From NCBI GenBank assembly GCA_963974055.1, contig CAXBCP010000020.1:26503-90502 (forward strand): a stretch of 64,000 nt of DNA. Reading direction: 5' to 3'. The notes beneath the pieces were generated by a model, which had not been told where the DNA came from, ran no database searches, and saw only the letters and a program-made list of their open reading frames with translations. This document shows positions 26,308-35,506 of the stretch, piece after piece (positions within the stretch are counted from its first letter, which is position 1; each line of letters starts with the position of its first letter). The stretch is from CAXBCP01 sp963974055. Its GTDB lineage: Bacteria; Pseudomonadota; Alphaproteobacteria; MPNO01; UBA830. The position numbers were made by a program, and so were the translations under genes.

Positions 26308-28281
26308 ATGAAATCCATCACAGTCGGCCTAGTCCAAATAAATAACAGCTTTTCGGGGCAAAATTACCTCCCGTATTCGGTGGGTCTGCTCGAAAGCTAT
26401 GTTCGCGCAAGATCCGCAAACCCCGATCGTTACGATTTTCTGAAACCGATATACAAACGTCTGCCGGTGGGTGACGCGGTGGACCTGCTCGACGGAGCGG
26501 ATGTCGCAGGTTTCAGTACGTATGTGTGGAACGGCCGGATATCCCTTGAAATCGCACGGCAGTTAAAGGCGCGCACCCCGGAGGTGCTTATCATCTTCGG
26601 CGGACCCCATGTCCCCGATGACCCGACGGAGTTCCTGCTCGAAAACCGGTTTATCGATCTTGTCGTCCACAATGAGGGCGAAGCGCGTTTCTGTGAAATT
26701 CTGGACGCCCTGCCGGCACGTAACTGGGACGACGTTCAGAGCGTGAGCTATATCGGTGCCGATGGTCAGGTCGTGCGAAATCCTGCGGGCGCGAGATTTC
26801 GGGACCTCGACGATGTTCCATCTCCTTTTCTGGACGGCACATTCGATCGATTGCTCGGCTCGAACCCTGACGAAAACTGGATCGGGTTGTGGGAGACCAA
26901 TCGCGGCTGCCCGTTTCGTTGCACGTTCTGCGACTGGGGTTCTGCAACAGCCGCCAAGGTGACCAAGTTTGGCGAGGAGCGTTTGTTCAGAGAAATCGAC
27001 TGGTTTGCGGACAACAAGATCGAGTACATCTTTTGCTGCGATGCGAATTTTGGCATCCAGAAGCGCGATATTGATATCGCCGAATATGTCGCAAAGGCCA
27101 AAAAGGACAAGGGTTATCCAGCGGCGCTATCAGTGCAGAACACCAAGAATGCGACAGAGCGTGCCTATCTGACCCAGAAAATTCTGTCCGATTCCGGTCT
27201 GAACAAGGGTGTTGCGCTGTCCATGCAGAGCGTCGACATGACGACCCTGGAATCGATCAAGCGGGAAAATATATCGCTGGAAACCTATATGGAACTCCAG
27301 CGACGGTTTACGCGGGATTCCGTCGAAACCTATAGCGATCTGATTCTGGGACTACCCGGCGAAACCTACGAGTCGTTCGTCAGGGGCGTCGATCTGCTGA
27401 TCGAGAACGGTCAGCACAACCGCATCCAGTTCAACAATCTTTCGATTCTGCCAAACGCCGAAATGGGCAGTGCCGCCTATCGCGAGAAATACGGCATGGT
27501 CACTGTTGAATCGGAAATCATCAATATTCATGGCGAGCGGGTCGTCCTGGAAGACGATGTCACGGAAGTGCAGGACCTTGTTATCGCGACCCATTCGATG
27601 CCTATGGCGGATTGGCGAAAAACACGCGCCTTTTGCTGGATGACCGCGTTGCTGCATTTCAACAAGCTGTTTCAGATACCCCTGATGGTCGCGCATGAAA
27701 TATCAGGAACCAGCTACCGCCGAATGATCGAAGCTTTCCTGGAAGCAGATACAGCGCGGTCCCCGCTAATCGCCGAAATTTGCAGGTTTTTTGAAGAAGA
27801 AGCACGTGAGATCCAGACTGGCGGATCTGAATACCGGTTTTCGAAGGAATGGCTTGGGATCTACTGGCCTGCCGATGAATACATCTTCATTAAAATGACC
27901 GCTGAACAAACCTTTGATCAGTTTTATAGCGAGGCCGCCGAAATTCTGGCCGGCGTCATCGCGGAAACAGCCCCCGGTGCGGACATTGCCCCGCTTGACG
28001 ACGCGCTGCAGCTCAACCGCCTTTTGGTAAGCCAGCCGTTCGTCACCGACGATATCTCGACAGACCTCAGATACGACCTGACAACATTCTACCAGAGCGT
28101 CCGCAAAAACGAACCTGCGACGCTTCAGAAGCTGGAGAATACGATTCTGATCGAACGCTCGGCGAAGAGCTATGACGACCTTCAGACATGGTGTCGCGAA
28201 GTCGTCTGGTGGGGGAATAAGAAGGGTGCCTATCTGTATTCTAACCGGACTGGCGAAAAACAGCTGGCGGGCCATTATTGA
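26308..28281 (+). CDS. B12-binding-domain radical SAM enzyme (class B type), copy 1
   Basis: 657 residues from the ATG at 26308. Residues 1-~135 form a Rossmann-like cobalamin-binding domain (LPYSVGLLESY, IIFGGPHVP, VVHNEGE). The radical-SAM core has the [4Fe-4S] motif CPFRCTFCDWG with Cys201, 205 and 208, and LILGLPGETYESFVRG near 350. A C-terminal region of about 200 residues, ending in a WCREVVWW segment, is shared only with the paralogue at 51872 in this window. Such enzymes methylate or rearrange unactivated carbon; the substrate is unknown, though the neighbourhood points to a sugar nucleotide or lipid-linked glycan. A longer frame from 26245 lacks family similarity before MKSITVGLVQ. 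Confidence 0.85.
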   Translation: MKSITVGLVQINNSFSGQNYLPYSVGLLESYVRARSANPDRYDFLKPIYKRLPVGDAVDLLDGADVAGFSTYVWNGRISLEIARQLKARTPEVLIIFGGPHVPDDPTEFLLENRFIDLVVHNEGEARFCEILDALPARNWDDVQSVSYIGADGQVVRNPAGARFRDLDDVPSPFLDGTFDRLLGSNPDENWIGLWETNRGCPFRCTFCDWGSATAAKVTKFGEERLFREIDWFADNKIEYIFCCDANFGIQKRDIDIAEYVAKAKKDKGYPAALSVQNTKNATERAYLTQKILSDSGLNKGVALSMQSVDMTTLESIKRENISLETYMELQRRFTRDSVETYSDLILGLPGETYESFVRGVDLLIENGQHNRIQFNNLSILPNAEMGSAAYREKYGMVTVESEIINIHGERVVLEDDVTEVQDLVIATHSMPMADWRKTRAFCWMTALLHFNKLFQIPLMVAHEISGTSYRRMIEAFLEADTARSPLIAEICRFFEEEAREIQTGGSEYRFSKEWLGIYWPADEYIFIKMTAEQTFDQFYSEAAEILAGVIAETAPGADIAPLDDALQLNRLLVSQPFVTDDISTDLRYDLTTFYQSVRKNEPATLQKLENTILIERSAKSYDDLQTWCREVVWWGNKKGAYLYSNRTGEKQLAGHY

Positions 28282-28309
28282 GCATTTCTTATCGGTATCG
28301 AGCTAGCTG

Positions 28310-29305
28310 ATGGCAATGCAGCGCGTATTGGGCGATACCGGAATTATCGTATCCGGCGTCGGATTTGGAGGCTGGGGTATCGGCGGACGCACGGAAGGCA
28401 CTACTTCCTATGGCGATACCGACGACGCCACCTCTTTGGCGGCGCTCCGACGCGCACTCGATGCAGGCATAATCTTCATCGATACCGCCCCGGCCTATGG
28501 CGATGGGCGGAGCGAGACGCTCATCGGGCAGGCAATCGCCGATTATCCGCGTGACCAGGTTGTGCTCGCGAGCAAAGCAGGTGTCGCGCACTGGACGGGA
28601 CAACCTGACTACACGCCGGCAAATATAGTCGCGTCCCTCGACGCGACACTTCGGCGCCTGAACGTGGACTATCTCGACCTCCTCCAACTACACAATGCGC
28701 CGCTGGATACGCTCCGCCGCCGACCGGACATTCTGGAAACGCTCAACCGTCTGGAGGAACAGGGGAAAACAAGGTCCTGGGGGTTGTCGGTTAAAACACC
28801 CTCGGAAGGCGTTACAGCAATCGAAGAATTTTCGGCTCCCGTTATCCAAGCTAATCTGAATATGCTCGACACCCGCGCAGTGTCTGACGGGCTGCTGTCG
28901 ACAGCGCTCGCGCATAACACCGGCGTAATCGCGCGTACGCCCCTGTGTTTCGGATTTCTGAGCGGATTTATTACAGCAGAGACCCGTTTCCCATACGGCG
29001 ACCACCGTAATAACTGGCCACGTGAACAGGTTCTTCATTGGCTCGAAGGCGTCGAGACTGTGTTTGCGGCAATTGCCCAGGACGAAGGATACAGCCGGGC
29101 ACAGAATGCGGTCCGTTTCTGCCTTTCACTTCCCGGCGTATCGACGGTTTTGCCGGGGATCATGTTTCCCGCGGAAGCAGACGAACACGCACAGGCGTGT
29201 TTGGCGGGCCCCTTGCCCCAGGATGCGGTCGATCAAATTCTAAAAATTAACGAGGAAACGGATTTTTTCCTGCCGCTTGCCGATACCGGAGGCAACGAAC
29301 AGTGA
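28310..29305 (+). CDS. Aldo/keto reductase
   Basis: 331 residues, (beta/alpha)8 NAD(P)H-dependent oxidoreductase. The catalytic tetrad is readable: Asp and Tyr in FIDTAPAYGDG (near 53), Lys in LASKAG (near 86) and His in LLQLHNA (near 125). The C-terminal cofactor part is SLPGVSTVLPGI. In this operon it probably reduces a keto group on the unusual sugar or on the branch attached by the E1 pair (inference). Its stop overlaps the GTG start of the next gene by four bases. Confidence 0.87.
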   Translation: MAMQRVLGDTGIIVSGVGFGGWGIGGRTEGTTSYGDTDDATSLAALRRALDAGIIFIDTAPAYGDGRSETLIGQAIADYPRDQVVLASKAGVAHWTGQPDYTPANIVASLDATLRRLNVDYLDLLQLHNAPLDTLRRRPDILETLNRLEEQGKTRSWGLSVKTPSEGVTAIEEFSAPVIQANLNMLDTRAVSDGLLSTALAHNTGVIARTPLCFGFLSGFITAETRFPYGDHRNNWPREQVLHWLEGVETVFAAIAQDEGYSRAQNAVRFCLSLPGVSTVLPGIMFPAEADEHAQACLAGPLPQDAVDQILKINEETDFFLPLADTGGNEQ

Positions 29306-30006
29306 CAACGTTACAGGTGGCAATTCTCGCCGGCGGCCGGGGCGAACGGCTGGGAGAATTGACCCAGAACACCCCGAAGCCTTTGCTTCCTGTTGCGGGC
29401 GAGCCCTTTATCGCCCACCTGCTGGTCCGGCTCGCGCGGGCCGGACTAACGCAAGTCGGAATTCTCACCGGACCATTCGACGATATCTTTCATTCTGTGC
29501 TGGGCACCGGCAGCGATTACGGGGTCGAACTCAGCCTTATTCCAGAGCCCGAACCGGCAGGCACCGGCGGCGCGCTTCGCTATATCGCCGATAGAACCGG
29601 CGAAGAATTTATCTGTATGAACGGCGATTCCCTGTTCGACATTGACTATTTGGCACTGTCCGGCAGAACGCTCGACCGTGATTCCGATTTCGACATTTGT
29701 CTGCGCCAGCTCGATGATACGAAGCGCTATGGCAGGGTAGAACTTGATGACACCGGACGGGTCACCCGCTTTGGCGAAAAAGAATCAAGCGGGCCCGGAC
29801 TGGTCAACACCGGCATTTACCGAATCCGATCCGAGATCATAAGCCAACTGCCTCCCCGCCCCGCTTCGCTTGAGACGGAGATACTGCCGGCGCTGGTAAA
29901 GCGACAACGGGTTACCGGTCGGGTACATAACGCGCCCTTCCTTGACATCGGTATCCCGTCGGATTTTGCGCGTGCATCGGCGTTCGTGAAAGATCTACCC
30001 ACCTGA
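29302..30006 (+). CDS. hddC: HddC-like sugar-1-phosphate nucleotidyltransferase
   Basis: 234 residues. N-terminal VAILAGGRGERLGELTQNTPKPLLPVAGEPF binds the nucleotide and metal, GDSLFDIDY (near 108) carries the catalytic Asp. Size and sequence fit D-glycero-alpha-D-manno-heptose 1-phosphate guanylyltransferase (HddC/WaaD group). Paired with the HddA-like kinase in the same block, it would yield the GDP-sugar used by the GMD-like enzyme. GTG start overlaps the previous stop (GTGA). The identity of the nucleotide is inferred. Confidence 0.8.
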   Translation: MTTLQVAILAGGRGERLGELTQNTPKPLLPVAGEPFIAHLLVRLARAGLTQVGILTGPFDDIFHSVLGTGSDYGVELSLIPEPEPAGTGGALRYIADRTGEEFICMNGDSLFDIDYLALSGRTLDRDSDFDICLRQLDDTKRYGRVELDDTGRVTRFGEKESSGPGLVNTGIYRIRSEIISQLPPRPASLETEILPALVKRQRVTGRVHNAPFLDIGIPSDFARASAFVKDLPT

Positions 30007-30106
30007 AGTCGCCACGCGCCGCGACCGCAGGATTTCCCATAACGCGGAAATTTGATAGCTTCGCCGGGATATCGGCCCATAAAGATCCCAAACAAAACGA
30101 GAAAAA

Positions 30107-31522
30107 ATGAACGCGAATTCAGACCTAACGCTGACGATGGTCTCTCATGCCTGCATCAGGATCGACGGGGAATTTGGCGCATTGCTGTGCGACCCCTGGA
30201 TCCTCAACGAGCCGGTATACAATTTCACTACCTGGAAATTTCCGGATGTTGTGCTGTCCCCCGACGAAGTACTCGATGGCATAACGCATGTGTTTATATC
30301 GCATGCCCATGAAGATCACTTTCATGTCCCGTCACTCGATCTGATTTCCCGCGACGTTACCGTACTTTTGCCTGAATATTCATGGCATCCGGGGCTACGC
30401 GCCCAGACGATCGAACTGACGATGCGACGACTGGGATTTTCGGACATCCATAAATACATGCCCTGGCAAACAGCTGAAATCGGGGGCGATGTCTCGCTTA
30501 CATTCGTCCCCGCGGCTCGGAGCAAACCCCAGGACTGGGAAAATTGCGCGCTTGTTGTCGATCATCCGTCGGCCAGAATCCTAAATGTAAACGACTGCCC
30601 AACCGACGAGGAACTCTACCGAGGCTTGCGGGAACGATACGACCGGTTCGACCTCGCCTTGATTCAATATGCCGGCGTGTCGTCCTTTCCCGGTCGGTTC
30701 AAATTCGACGAACCGGAGATGCGGGAGATCGTCAAAAACAGGCGCGCTAATTTCGACGAACAAGACAGAGCTGCCGAGAACCTTGATGTCGACTACATCA
30801 TTCCGTTCGCTGGCGATTTCTGCTGGCTGGACGAGACGATGCTGCATTGCAATTGGGCGAGCCGGGCGACGCCGAAGCTTTTCGAACAGTGGTGCAGCGA
30901 AAATCACAGTGATAAATCATTCGAGCTGATGCTCATGAATCCATCGGATGTCTGGTCGAAGTCCGGAGGATTGCAGCGAAACCATACGCCGGTCGACTGG
31001 GACCGCTATCTCGATAGCATTGCAGAACTGAAGGCACGAAAGCAGCCCAAGCTGGACGCGACCAACGCATGGCTGTCGGCGAGCGACCGAAAGAACCTCC
31101 GCGCGCGTACGGATAAATATCTTACGACAATGCAAAAACACATCTGCCGTGAATTTATCGATTTCTCTGCCGCGATCCGGTTCAGGGTAGATGGACCAGA
31201 GTCCGGATTCTCGTTCGTGCTTGAGGCAGACCCCAAGGACGGTTTTCGCGCGGGCTGGAACGACACCATCGCCACCGGTCACACCTGCCACCTGACTGAA
31301 GCTCAATGGGCGTCGGTACTGGAATGCAAGATCATGTTCAACAACCTGCATTGGACCGGGATCATCGAACAGCATGTGCCTTTCCGGCTCGATATGGCAA
31401 AATTCTGGTGGTGGCTCGAATATTATGCCGATCTAACGAACAGAGGACCGCAGGTTATCTTACAATCCCAGCAATTTCCGGAGTTCGATCAACTCGTCGA
31501 ACCGCAGCGGGGACAGTTCTGA
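30107..31522 (+). CDS. Metallo-beta-lactamase-fold protein, CMP-Neu5Ac hydroxylase/UlaG-like
   Basis: 471 residues. Metal motif FISHAHEDHFH (His66, His68, Asp70, His71) and a following NVNDCPTDEE (near 162) resemble the MBL domain of CMP-N-acetylneuraminate monooxygenase and UlaG lactonases. After residue ~310 there is a domain with FRVDGPESGFSFVLEADPKDG, perhaps SCP2-like. No Rieske Cys-His cluster is visible at the N-terminus, so it is not a complete CMAH. Role in the pathway is unknown; hydrolysis or hydroxylation of a modified sugar are candidates. A 100-bp gap precedes it. Confidence 0.72.
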   Translation: MNANSDLTLTMVSHACIRIDGEFGALLCDPWILNEPVYNFTTWKFPDVVLSPDEVLDGITHVFISHAHEDHFHVPSLDLISRDVTVLLPEYSWHPGLRAQTIELTMRRLGFSDIHKYMPWQTAEIGGDVSLTFVPAARSKPQDWENCALVVDHPSARILNVNDCPTDEELYRGLRERYDRFDLALIQYAGVSSFPGRFKFDEPEMREIVKNRRANFDEQDRAAENLDVDYIIPFAGDFCWLDETMLHCNWASRATPKLFEQWCSENHSDKSFELMLMNPSDVWSKSGGLQRNHTPVDWDRYLDSIAELKARKQPKLDATNAWLSASDRKNLRARTDKYLTTMQKHICREFIDFSAAIRFRVDGPESGFSFVLEADPKDGFRAGWNDTIATGHTCHLTEAQWASVLECKIMFNNLHWTGIIEQHVPFRLDMAKFWWWLEYYADLTNRGPQVILQSQQFPEFDQLVEPQRGQF

Positions 31523-31553
31523 CAGGTATAAGGACAATGGATTTCAGCGCACT

Positions 31554-32579
31554 ATGACCGTGTTGCAACGCCTGATACCCGTATCGGACCAATCCGCATG
31601 GCATGATGCCATTTCTGAAGTCGAAACGTGGCCAGCCCATTCTCACTGGTACAACAAAGCGATTTCAACAACGACCGAAAACGACATTTTTTTATACTAC
31701 TTCCGCGCAGAGACGGGCGCGGTCGCCGTAGCCCCGATTTGTCGTCGCTGGTTTGGCGACAACGCCGATATTTATACACCCTACGGCAATGGCGGCTTTG
31801 CCCGATCAGGCTATTTCAATGGGTTTTGGCCGGCTCACCGAAACTTCATGATGGATGAAGGTATTGTCTGTGCGAACATATCGCTGAACCAGTATTCCCC
31901 CGCGCTTGAGTTATTTCCACCTGCCAGTGTCGAATTTCTAAAACCCGTCTTTGTTGTCGATACGACGAAAAGCATGGAGGATCTATGGCGGAGCTTCGGG
32001 CGCAACAATCGACGCCATCTAAAAAATTGGCGCGCAACCGCAAGCGCTGAATTCATTGAGGATCATGAGCAGCTTGTTGATGTGTTTCTGCGCCTATATC
32101 CGGATTTTTCGGAGCGGCTGGGCGTAAAGCAACGTCACCGTCTTGACTGCGATACGTTACGGCTTCTTTTGGAGAACCCTGAGAACGCCAAATTGATCGG
32201 TGTCCGCGATATCGGTGGCGAAATCAGTCTTGTGCGATGCTTCCTGTATACCGAAACAAATGCAGATGCGTTCCTTGAAGCATCGACGCCCGATGGCCGC
32301 GGACACTCGCGGGCTGTGTATTGGCGCGCCTATGAATGGGCTCACGATTTCGGGATTAAACGGCTGAACCTGTCCGGTGGCATATCGGCCGGCGATTCCC
32401 TGGAATTTTTCAAGAAAGACCTGGGTGGGCATCGACATTCGTTATACAGGACGCGGCTGATATACGACCCGGACAGATATAATAGGCTCTGCATACAAAC
32501 GGGTAACAGCGCAGCGTTACTGTCAGGAGCCTTCTTTCCGCCCTATCATCAGCTCGAAACAGGTGAAGCCGACGCATGA
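31554..32579 (+). CDS. FemAB/GNAT-type acyl or aminoacyl transferase
   Basis: 341 residues with a double-GNAT architecture: VAVAPICRRWFGDNADIYTPYGNGG near 60, FGRNNRRHLKNWRA near 150, and LNLSGGISAGDSLEFFKKDLGG near 278, a motif common to FemAB-like proteins of exopolysaccharide loci. It probably attaches an amino-acid or acyl group to an amino sugar. Its stop overlaps the ATG of rmlA (ATGA), showing translational coupling. Confidence 0.72.
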   Translation: MTVLQRLIPVSDQSAWHDAISEVETWPAHSHWYNKAISTTTENDIFLYYFRAETGAVAVAPICRRWFGDNADIYTPYGNGGFARSGYFNGFWPAHRNFMMDEGIVCANISLNQYSPALELFPPASVEFLKPVFVVDTTKSMEDLWRSFGRNNRRHLKNWRATASAEFIEDHEQLVDVFLRLYPDFSERLGVKQRHRLDCDTLRLLLENPENAKLIGVRDIGGEISLVRCFLYTETNADAFLEASTPDGRGHSRAVYWRAYEWAHDFGIKRLNLSGGISAGDSLEFFKKDLGGHRHSLYRTRLIYDPDRYNRLCIQTGNSAALLSGAFFPPYHQLETGEADA

Positions 32580-33454
32580 AACGAAAAGCAATTATCATGG
32601 CCGCCGGCAACGGCACACGACTTCGCCCAATCACGACGGCCATCAACAAGCATCTTGCACCGGTTTATGACAAACCGATGATCTTGTATTCGCTCAGTAC
32701 GGTTATGCTGGCCGGAATGCGGGAGGTCCTTTTGGTTACCAATCCGGGAGACGAAGGGGCATTTCGCCACCTGCTGGGCGACGGCGACCGCTTTGGCATC
32801 GAAATTTCGTACGCCATTCAGGATGCGCCTGCGGGACTTCCGGATGCATACATCCTGGCGGAAGAATTTCTCGACGGTTGCGCCAGCGTCATGACGCTGG
32901 GTGACAATCTGTTTTATGGTCACGGGTTGTCCAGTTCGTTGAGGAAGGGACTCGCTACAGAAAATTCCAGTATCTTTCTCTACTATGTCGACAACCCACG
33001 TCCCTACGGCGTGGCAATTCTCGATGATGCCGGCAACATTGAGAACGTTATCGAAAAGCCGGCAGAAAGCGTCAGTAATTTTGCCATCGCGGGATTGTAT
33101 CTCTTCGATGCGCGCGCGAGCGAAATAGCTAAAAACCTGACACCATCGCAGCGGGGCGAGCTGGAAATCGTCGATATGATAAGGGTTTATCTGGAAGAGA
33201 ATTCACTGGACGTTGTGCACATTGGCCGTGGCATCACGTGGATGGACATGGGTACTGCGGACCGTTTGCTGGCAGCGTCCAACTATATGCAATTGATCCA
33301 GAACCACGCCAATCTGAAGGTATGCGTTCCCGAGGAGATTGCCTGGAGCAACGGGTGGATCGATGAAAATAACCTGAAGCGGTCTGCGAAATTGTTCGAA
33401 GGGACGCCTTATGGCGACTATCTTCGCCTGCTTCCCGCATTACCTAAATACTGA
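32576..33454 (+). CDS. rmlA: Glucose-1-phosphate thymidylyltransferase (RmlA type)
   Basis: 292 residues, the length of short-form RmlA. Motifs: KAIIMAAGNGTRLRPIT at the N-terminus (slightly unusual AAGNG instead of AGGSG), YDKPMILYSLSTVMLAG, LGDNLFYG (near 104), VIEKPAE near 162, GELEIVDMI near 197 and ITWMDMGTAD near 220 (canonical WLDTGT). No rmlB, rmlC or rmlD gene lies in the window, so its dTDP-sugar would feed enzymes elsewhere or the aminotransferase/SDR genes in the minus-strand block. Overlaps the preceding gene by 4 bp. Confidence 0.85.
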   Translation: MKRKAIIMAAGNGTRLRPITTAINKHLAPVYDKPMILYSLSTVMLAGMREVLLVTNPGDEGAFRHLLGDGDRFGIEISYAIQDAPAGLPDAYILAEEFLDGCASVMTLGDNLFYGHGLSSSLRKGLATENSSIFLYYVDNPRPYGVAILDDAGNIENVIEKPAESVSNFAIAGLYLFDARASEIAKNLTPSQRGELEIVDMIRVYLEENSLDVVHIGRGITWMDMGTADRLLAASNYMQLIQNHANLKVCVPEEIAWSNGWIDENNLKRSAKLFEGTPYGDYLRLLPALPKY

Positions 33455-33496
33455 TATCCAGCGTAACCCGCACGCTTCCGGGACACCCCAGACCTG

Positions 33497-34414
33497 ATGG
33501 CTGCCCCCCAAATCCTGCTCTCGATCGTGTCGCCCATTTACGGCGTTTCAACGGAATTTGTCGAACTTGCCGACGCCATGCCAGTGAATTTTCCGGGTGT
33601 GGAATGGATAGTCGTCCATGACGACGACGGGACAGAAAATAGGAACGGAGACCTTGCCGAACCCAGTCTTCCTGCGTACGCCAACCTATTGGCTGGCGAC
33701 GGAGAAGGAGCGACGGCCGCCGTCAACAAAGGTATTGCAGCCGCGCAGGGTCGCTTTTTACTTTTTCTGATGGGAGACGATTTCCTTGTTCCGGATGGGA
33801 TTACCGAACTTCTCGCCGTTCTGGATACCGACGACGACACAGATGTTTTCTCCGGTTACGTCGATTTTTTCGCGGGGGCGCCCGGCAAATTCCGCGGCCT
33901 TGAGGCTTCGCCGCCGACGCTGTCCTGGTCTCGTATCTTGTACGGTCGCCCCTGTCTCGGATCGCGGGTCTTTCGCGCAGATCTATTTAAGAAACATGGC
34001 CCGTTCGACACCAACTATCTCTATTGCAGCGACCGTGAATTCCTAGCGCGCATTTTCATGTCCGGCATTGTAGAGCGCGGAGTCCGGATCCCGTTATACA
34101 GGTACCGCGTCCATGGCGGCTCGCAGACCATGGGCGGCGATCCCGGGAGAATTGCCCGGTATATCAGTCAGCACGTGCGGCTTGCGGAATGGCTACAGGA
34201 CCAGTCCGATACAGAGCGCGACCGCATGAGGGAATGGCAGGCCTACGAGACAGCGCGGTTAATTTACTTCCTGATGGCATCGGGCCAACCGATCCGGGCG
34301 ATCTGCGCCGCGCTGCATCAGTCAGTCCGACAGCCGAGATGGTTGTTCAAACTGAAACGGGCCCGCACCATTGCGCGAAATATCGCTGCGCAGGATTCAG
34401 TCCTCGGCCCCTAG
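33497..34414 (+). CDS. Glycosyltransferase family 2
   Basis: 305 residues. GT-A features: LLSIVSPIYGVSTEFVELADAM at the N-terminus, VEWIVVHDDDGTENRNGD near 38, AVNKGIAAAQGRFLLFLMGDDFLVPDG near 77 with the metal-binding residues, and a Cys-Ser-Asp-Arg-Glu (CSDREFL) acceptor-side motif near 178. Last gene of the plus-strand E1 block; its 3' end overlaps the convergent FkbM gene by 18 bp. Confidence 0.85.
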   Translation: MAAPQILLSIVSPIYGVSTEFVELADAMPVNFPGVEWIVVHDDDGTENRNGDLAEPSLPAYANLLAGDGEGATAAVNKGIAAAQGRFLLFLMGDDFLVPDGITELLAVLDTDDDTDVFSGYVDFFAGAPGKFRGLEASPPTLSWSRILYGRPCLGSRVFRADLFKKHGPFDTNYLYCSDREFLARIFMSGIVERGVRIPLYRYRVHGGSQTMGGDPGRIARYISQHVRLAEWLQDQSDTERDRMREWQAYETARLIYFLMASGQPIRAICAALHQSVRQPRWLFKLKRARTIARNIAAQDSVLGP

Positions 34415-35452
34415 GTTCGTCCGCGAAGACCAATACGCCACATCGTTGCGCTTTCGCCGCGCGTCGACGAAGCTGCCGGCAAGAACCGCCGCACCGTCAG
34501 GGTTGCCGCGCACCGCATCGCCAAGTGCCATAAGTTCCCTGGCTTCGTCTTCGAGGTTCAGCGTTGCCGCGGTTGTAATCCATGTTTCGATCCGGGACCT
34601 TTCATCGCCGGTATAAAACGCGGCTGCCAGTTCCAGGGCGAATTCGTAATATTCGGTCAGGACAGCGACCACCAGCAGACAGGCGGTCGACCGCTCTGAT
34701 ATTCCACCGACAGGCGCAGCACCTAGAAGAGGGTCTTTAAAAAAAACGGCGTCTGCCTGAATTGCCCGCTCGCGGCTCCAATGGGTACGCTTGTCCAGCT
34801 TGTTCAGCGACCGCAGCCGAAACAAGTCGAAGCCATAGAACGCGAATCCGTGATCCCGCAGAAAATTCTCGAGCTCCGAAAACATGGCCTGACCGTCATA
34901 AAGCTCGCAAAATGACACTTCCGAAATCACTGCCACTGTTCTGTCGGAAAGTGTCCGCGAACCGCCGCTGAGAATTTCCAGTTCTGTGCCCTGAGTGTCT
35001 ATCTTTATGAATTCCCCGGCATTCGGGTCATCAGCGAGCCGATCGAATATGATCGCGTCGAGCGTCGTAACCGGAACTGTGAGCTCTCCGACCTTATGCC
35101 ACTTGACCATATCGTAGCGCTCGACATATCTGGCATTGGGTTCCCGCAGAGAATCATTTGTAGGTGCGCTGATGCGATGCAGCTGCGCTTCGCCGGTGAA
35201 ACCGGCCAATCCCACGGCCTGAAGGTTGAAATTCGCGAACGGGCTGCCGTTCCGTTTCGCTGCCTCCGTAATTAGGCGGCATTCTTCGGGGTCAGGTTCG
35301 AAACCGACCACGCCCGTGTGAGCGGCAAATGGTTCTACGATCTCGTGCACGCCGCCACGGGCGCCAATATCGACAAACCCGAGGGGTGCCGCCTCAAACA
35401 AGCAATGTAACGCCGAGGACCTGAATTCGGGAGAATCCGTCAACGCACTCAT
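34397..35452 (-). CDS. FkbM-family SAM methyltransferase
   Basis: 351 residues. FkbM pattern: GFVDIGARGGVHEIVEPFAAHTGVVGFEPDPEEC near 25, GEFIKIDTQGTELEILSGG near 147, and AVISEVSFCELYDGQ near 175. These enzymes O-methylate sugars or polyketides. Start: ATG at 35452 preceded by AAAGGGG. About 100 extra C-terminal residues beyond the methyltransferase domain are alpha-helical in appearance. Last gene of the long minus-strand block that includes the exporter. Confidence 0.85.
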   Translation of the reverse strand: MSALTDSPEFRSSALHCLFEAAPLGFVDIGARGGVHEIVEPFAAHTGVVGFEPDPEECRLITEAAKRNGSPFANFNLQAVGLAGFTGEAQLHRISAPTNDSLREPNARYVERYDMVKWHKVGELTVPVTTLDAIIFDRLADDPNAGEFIKIDTQGTELEILSGGSRTLSDRTVAVISEVSFCELYDGQAMFSELENFLRDHGFAFYGFDLFRLRSLNKLDKRTHWSRERAIQADAVFFKDPLLGAAPVGGISERSTACLLVVAVLTEYYEFALELAAAFYTGDERSRIETWITTAATLNLEDEARELMALGDAVRGNPDGAAVLAGSFVDARRKRNDVAYWSSRTNLGAED

Positions 35453-35506
35453 TTGTTGCCCCTTTTTGCCGGATTGCCGGCGTCTCTGAATTGCAAAATC
35501 TGAAAT

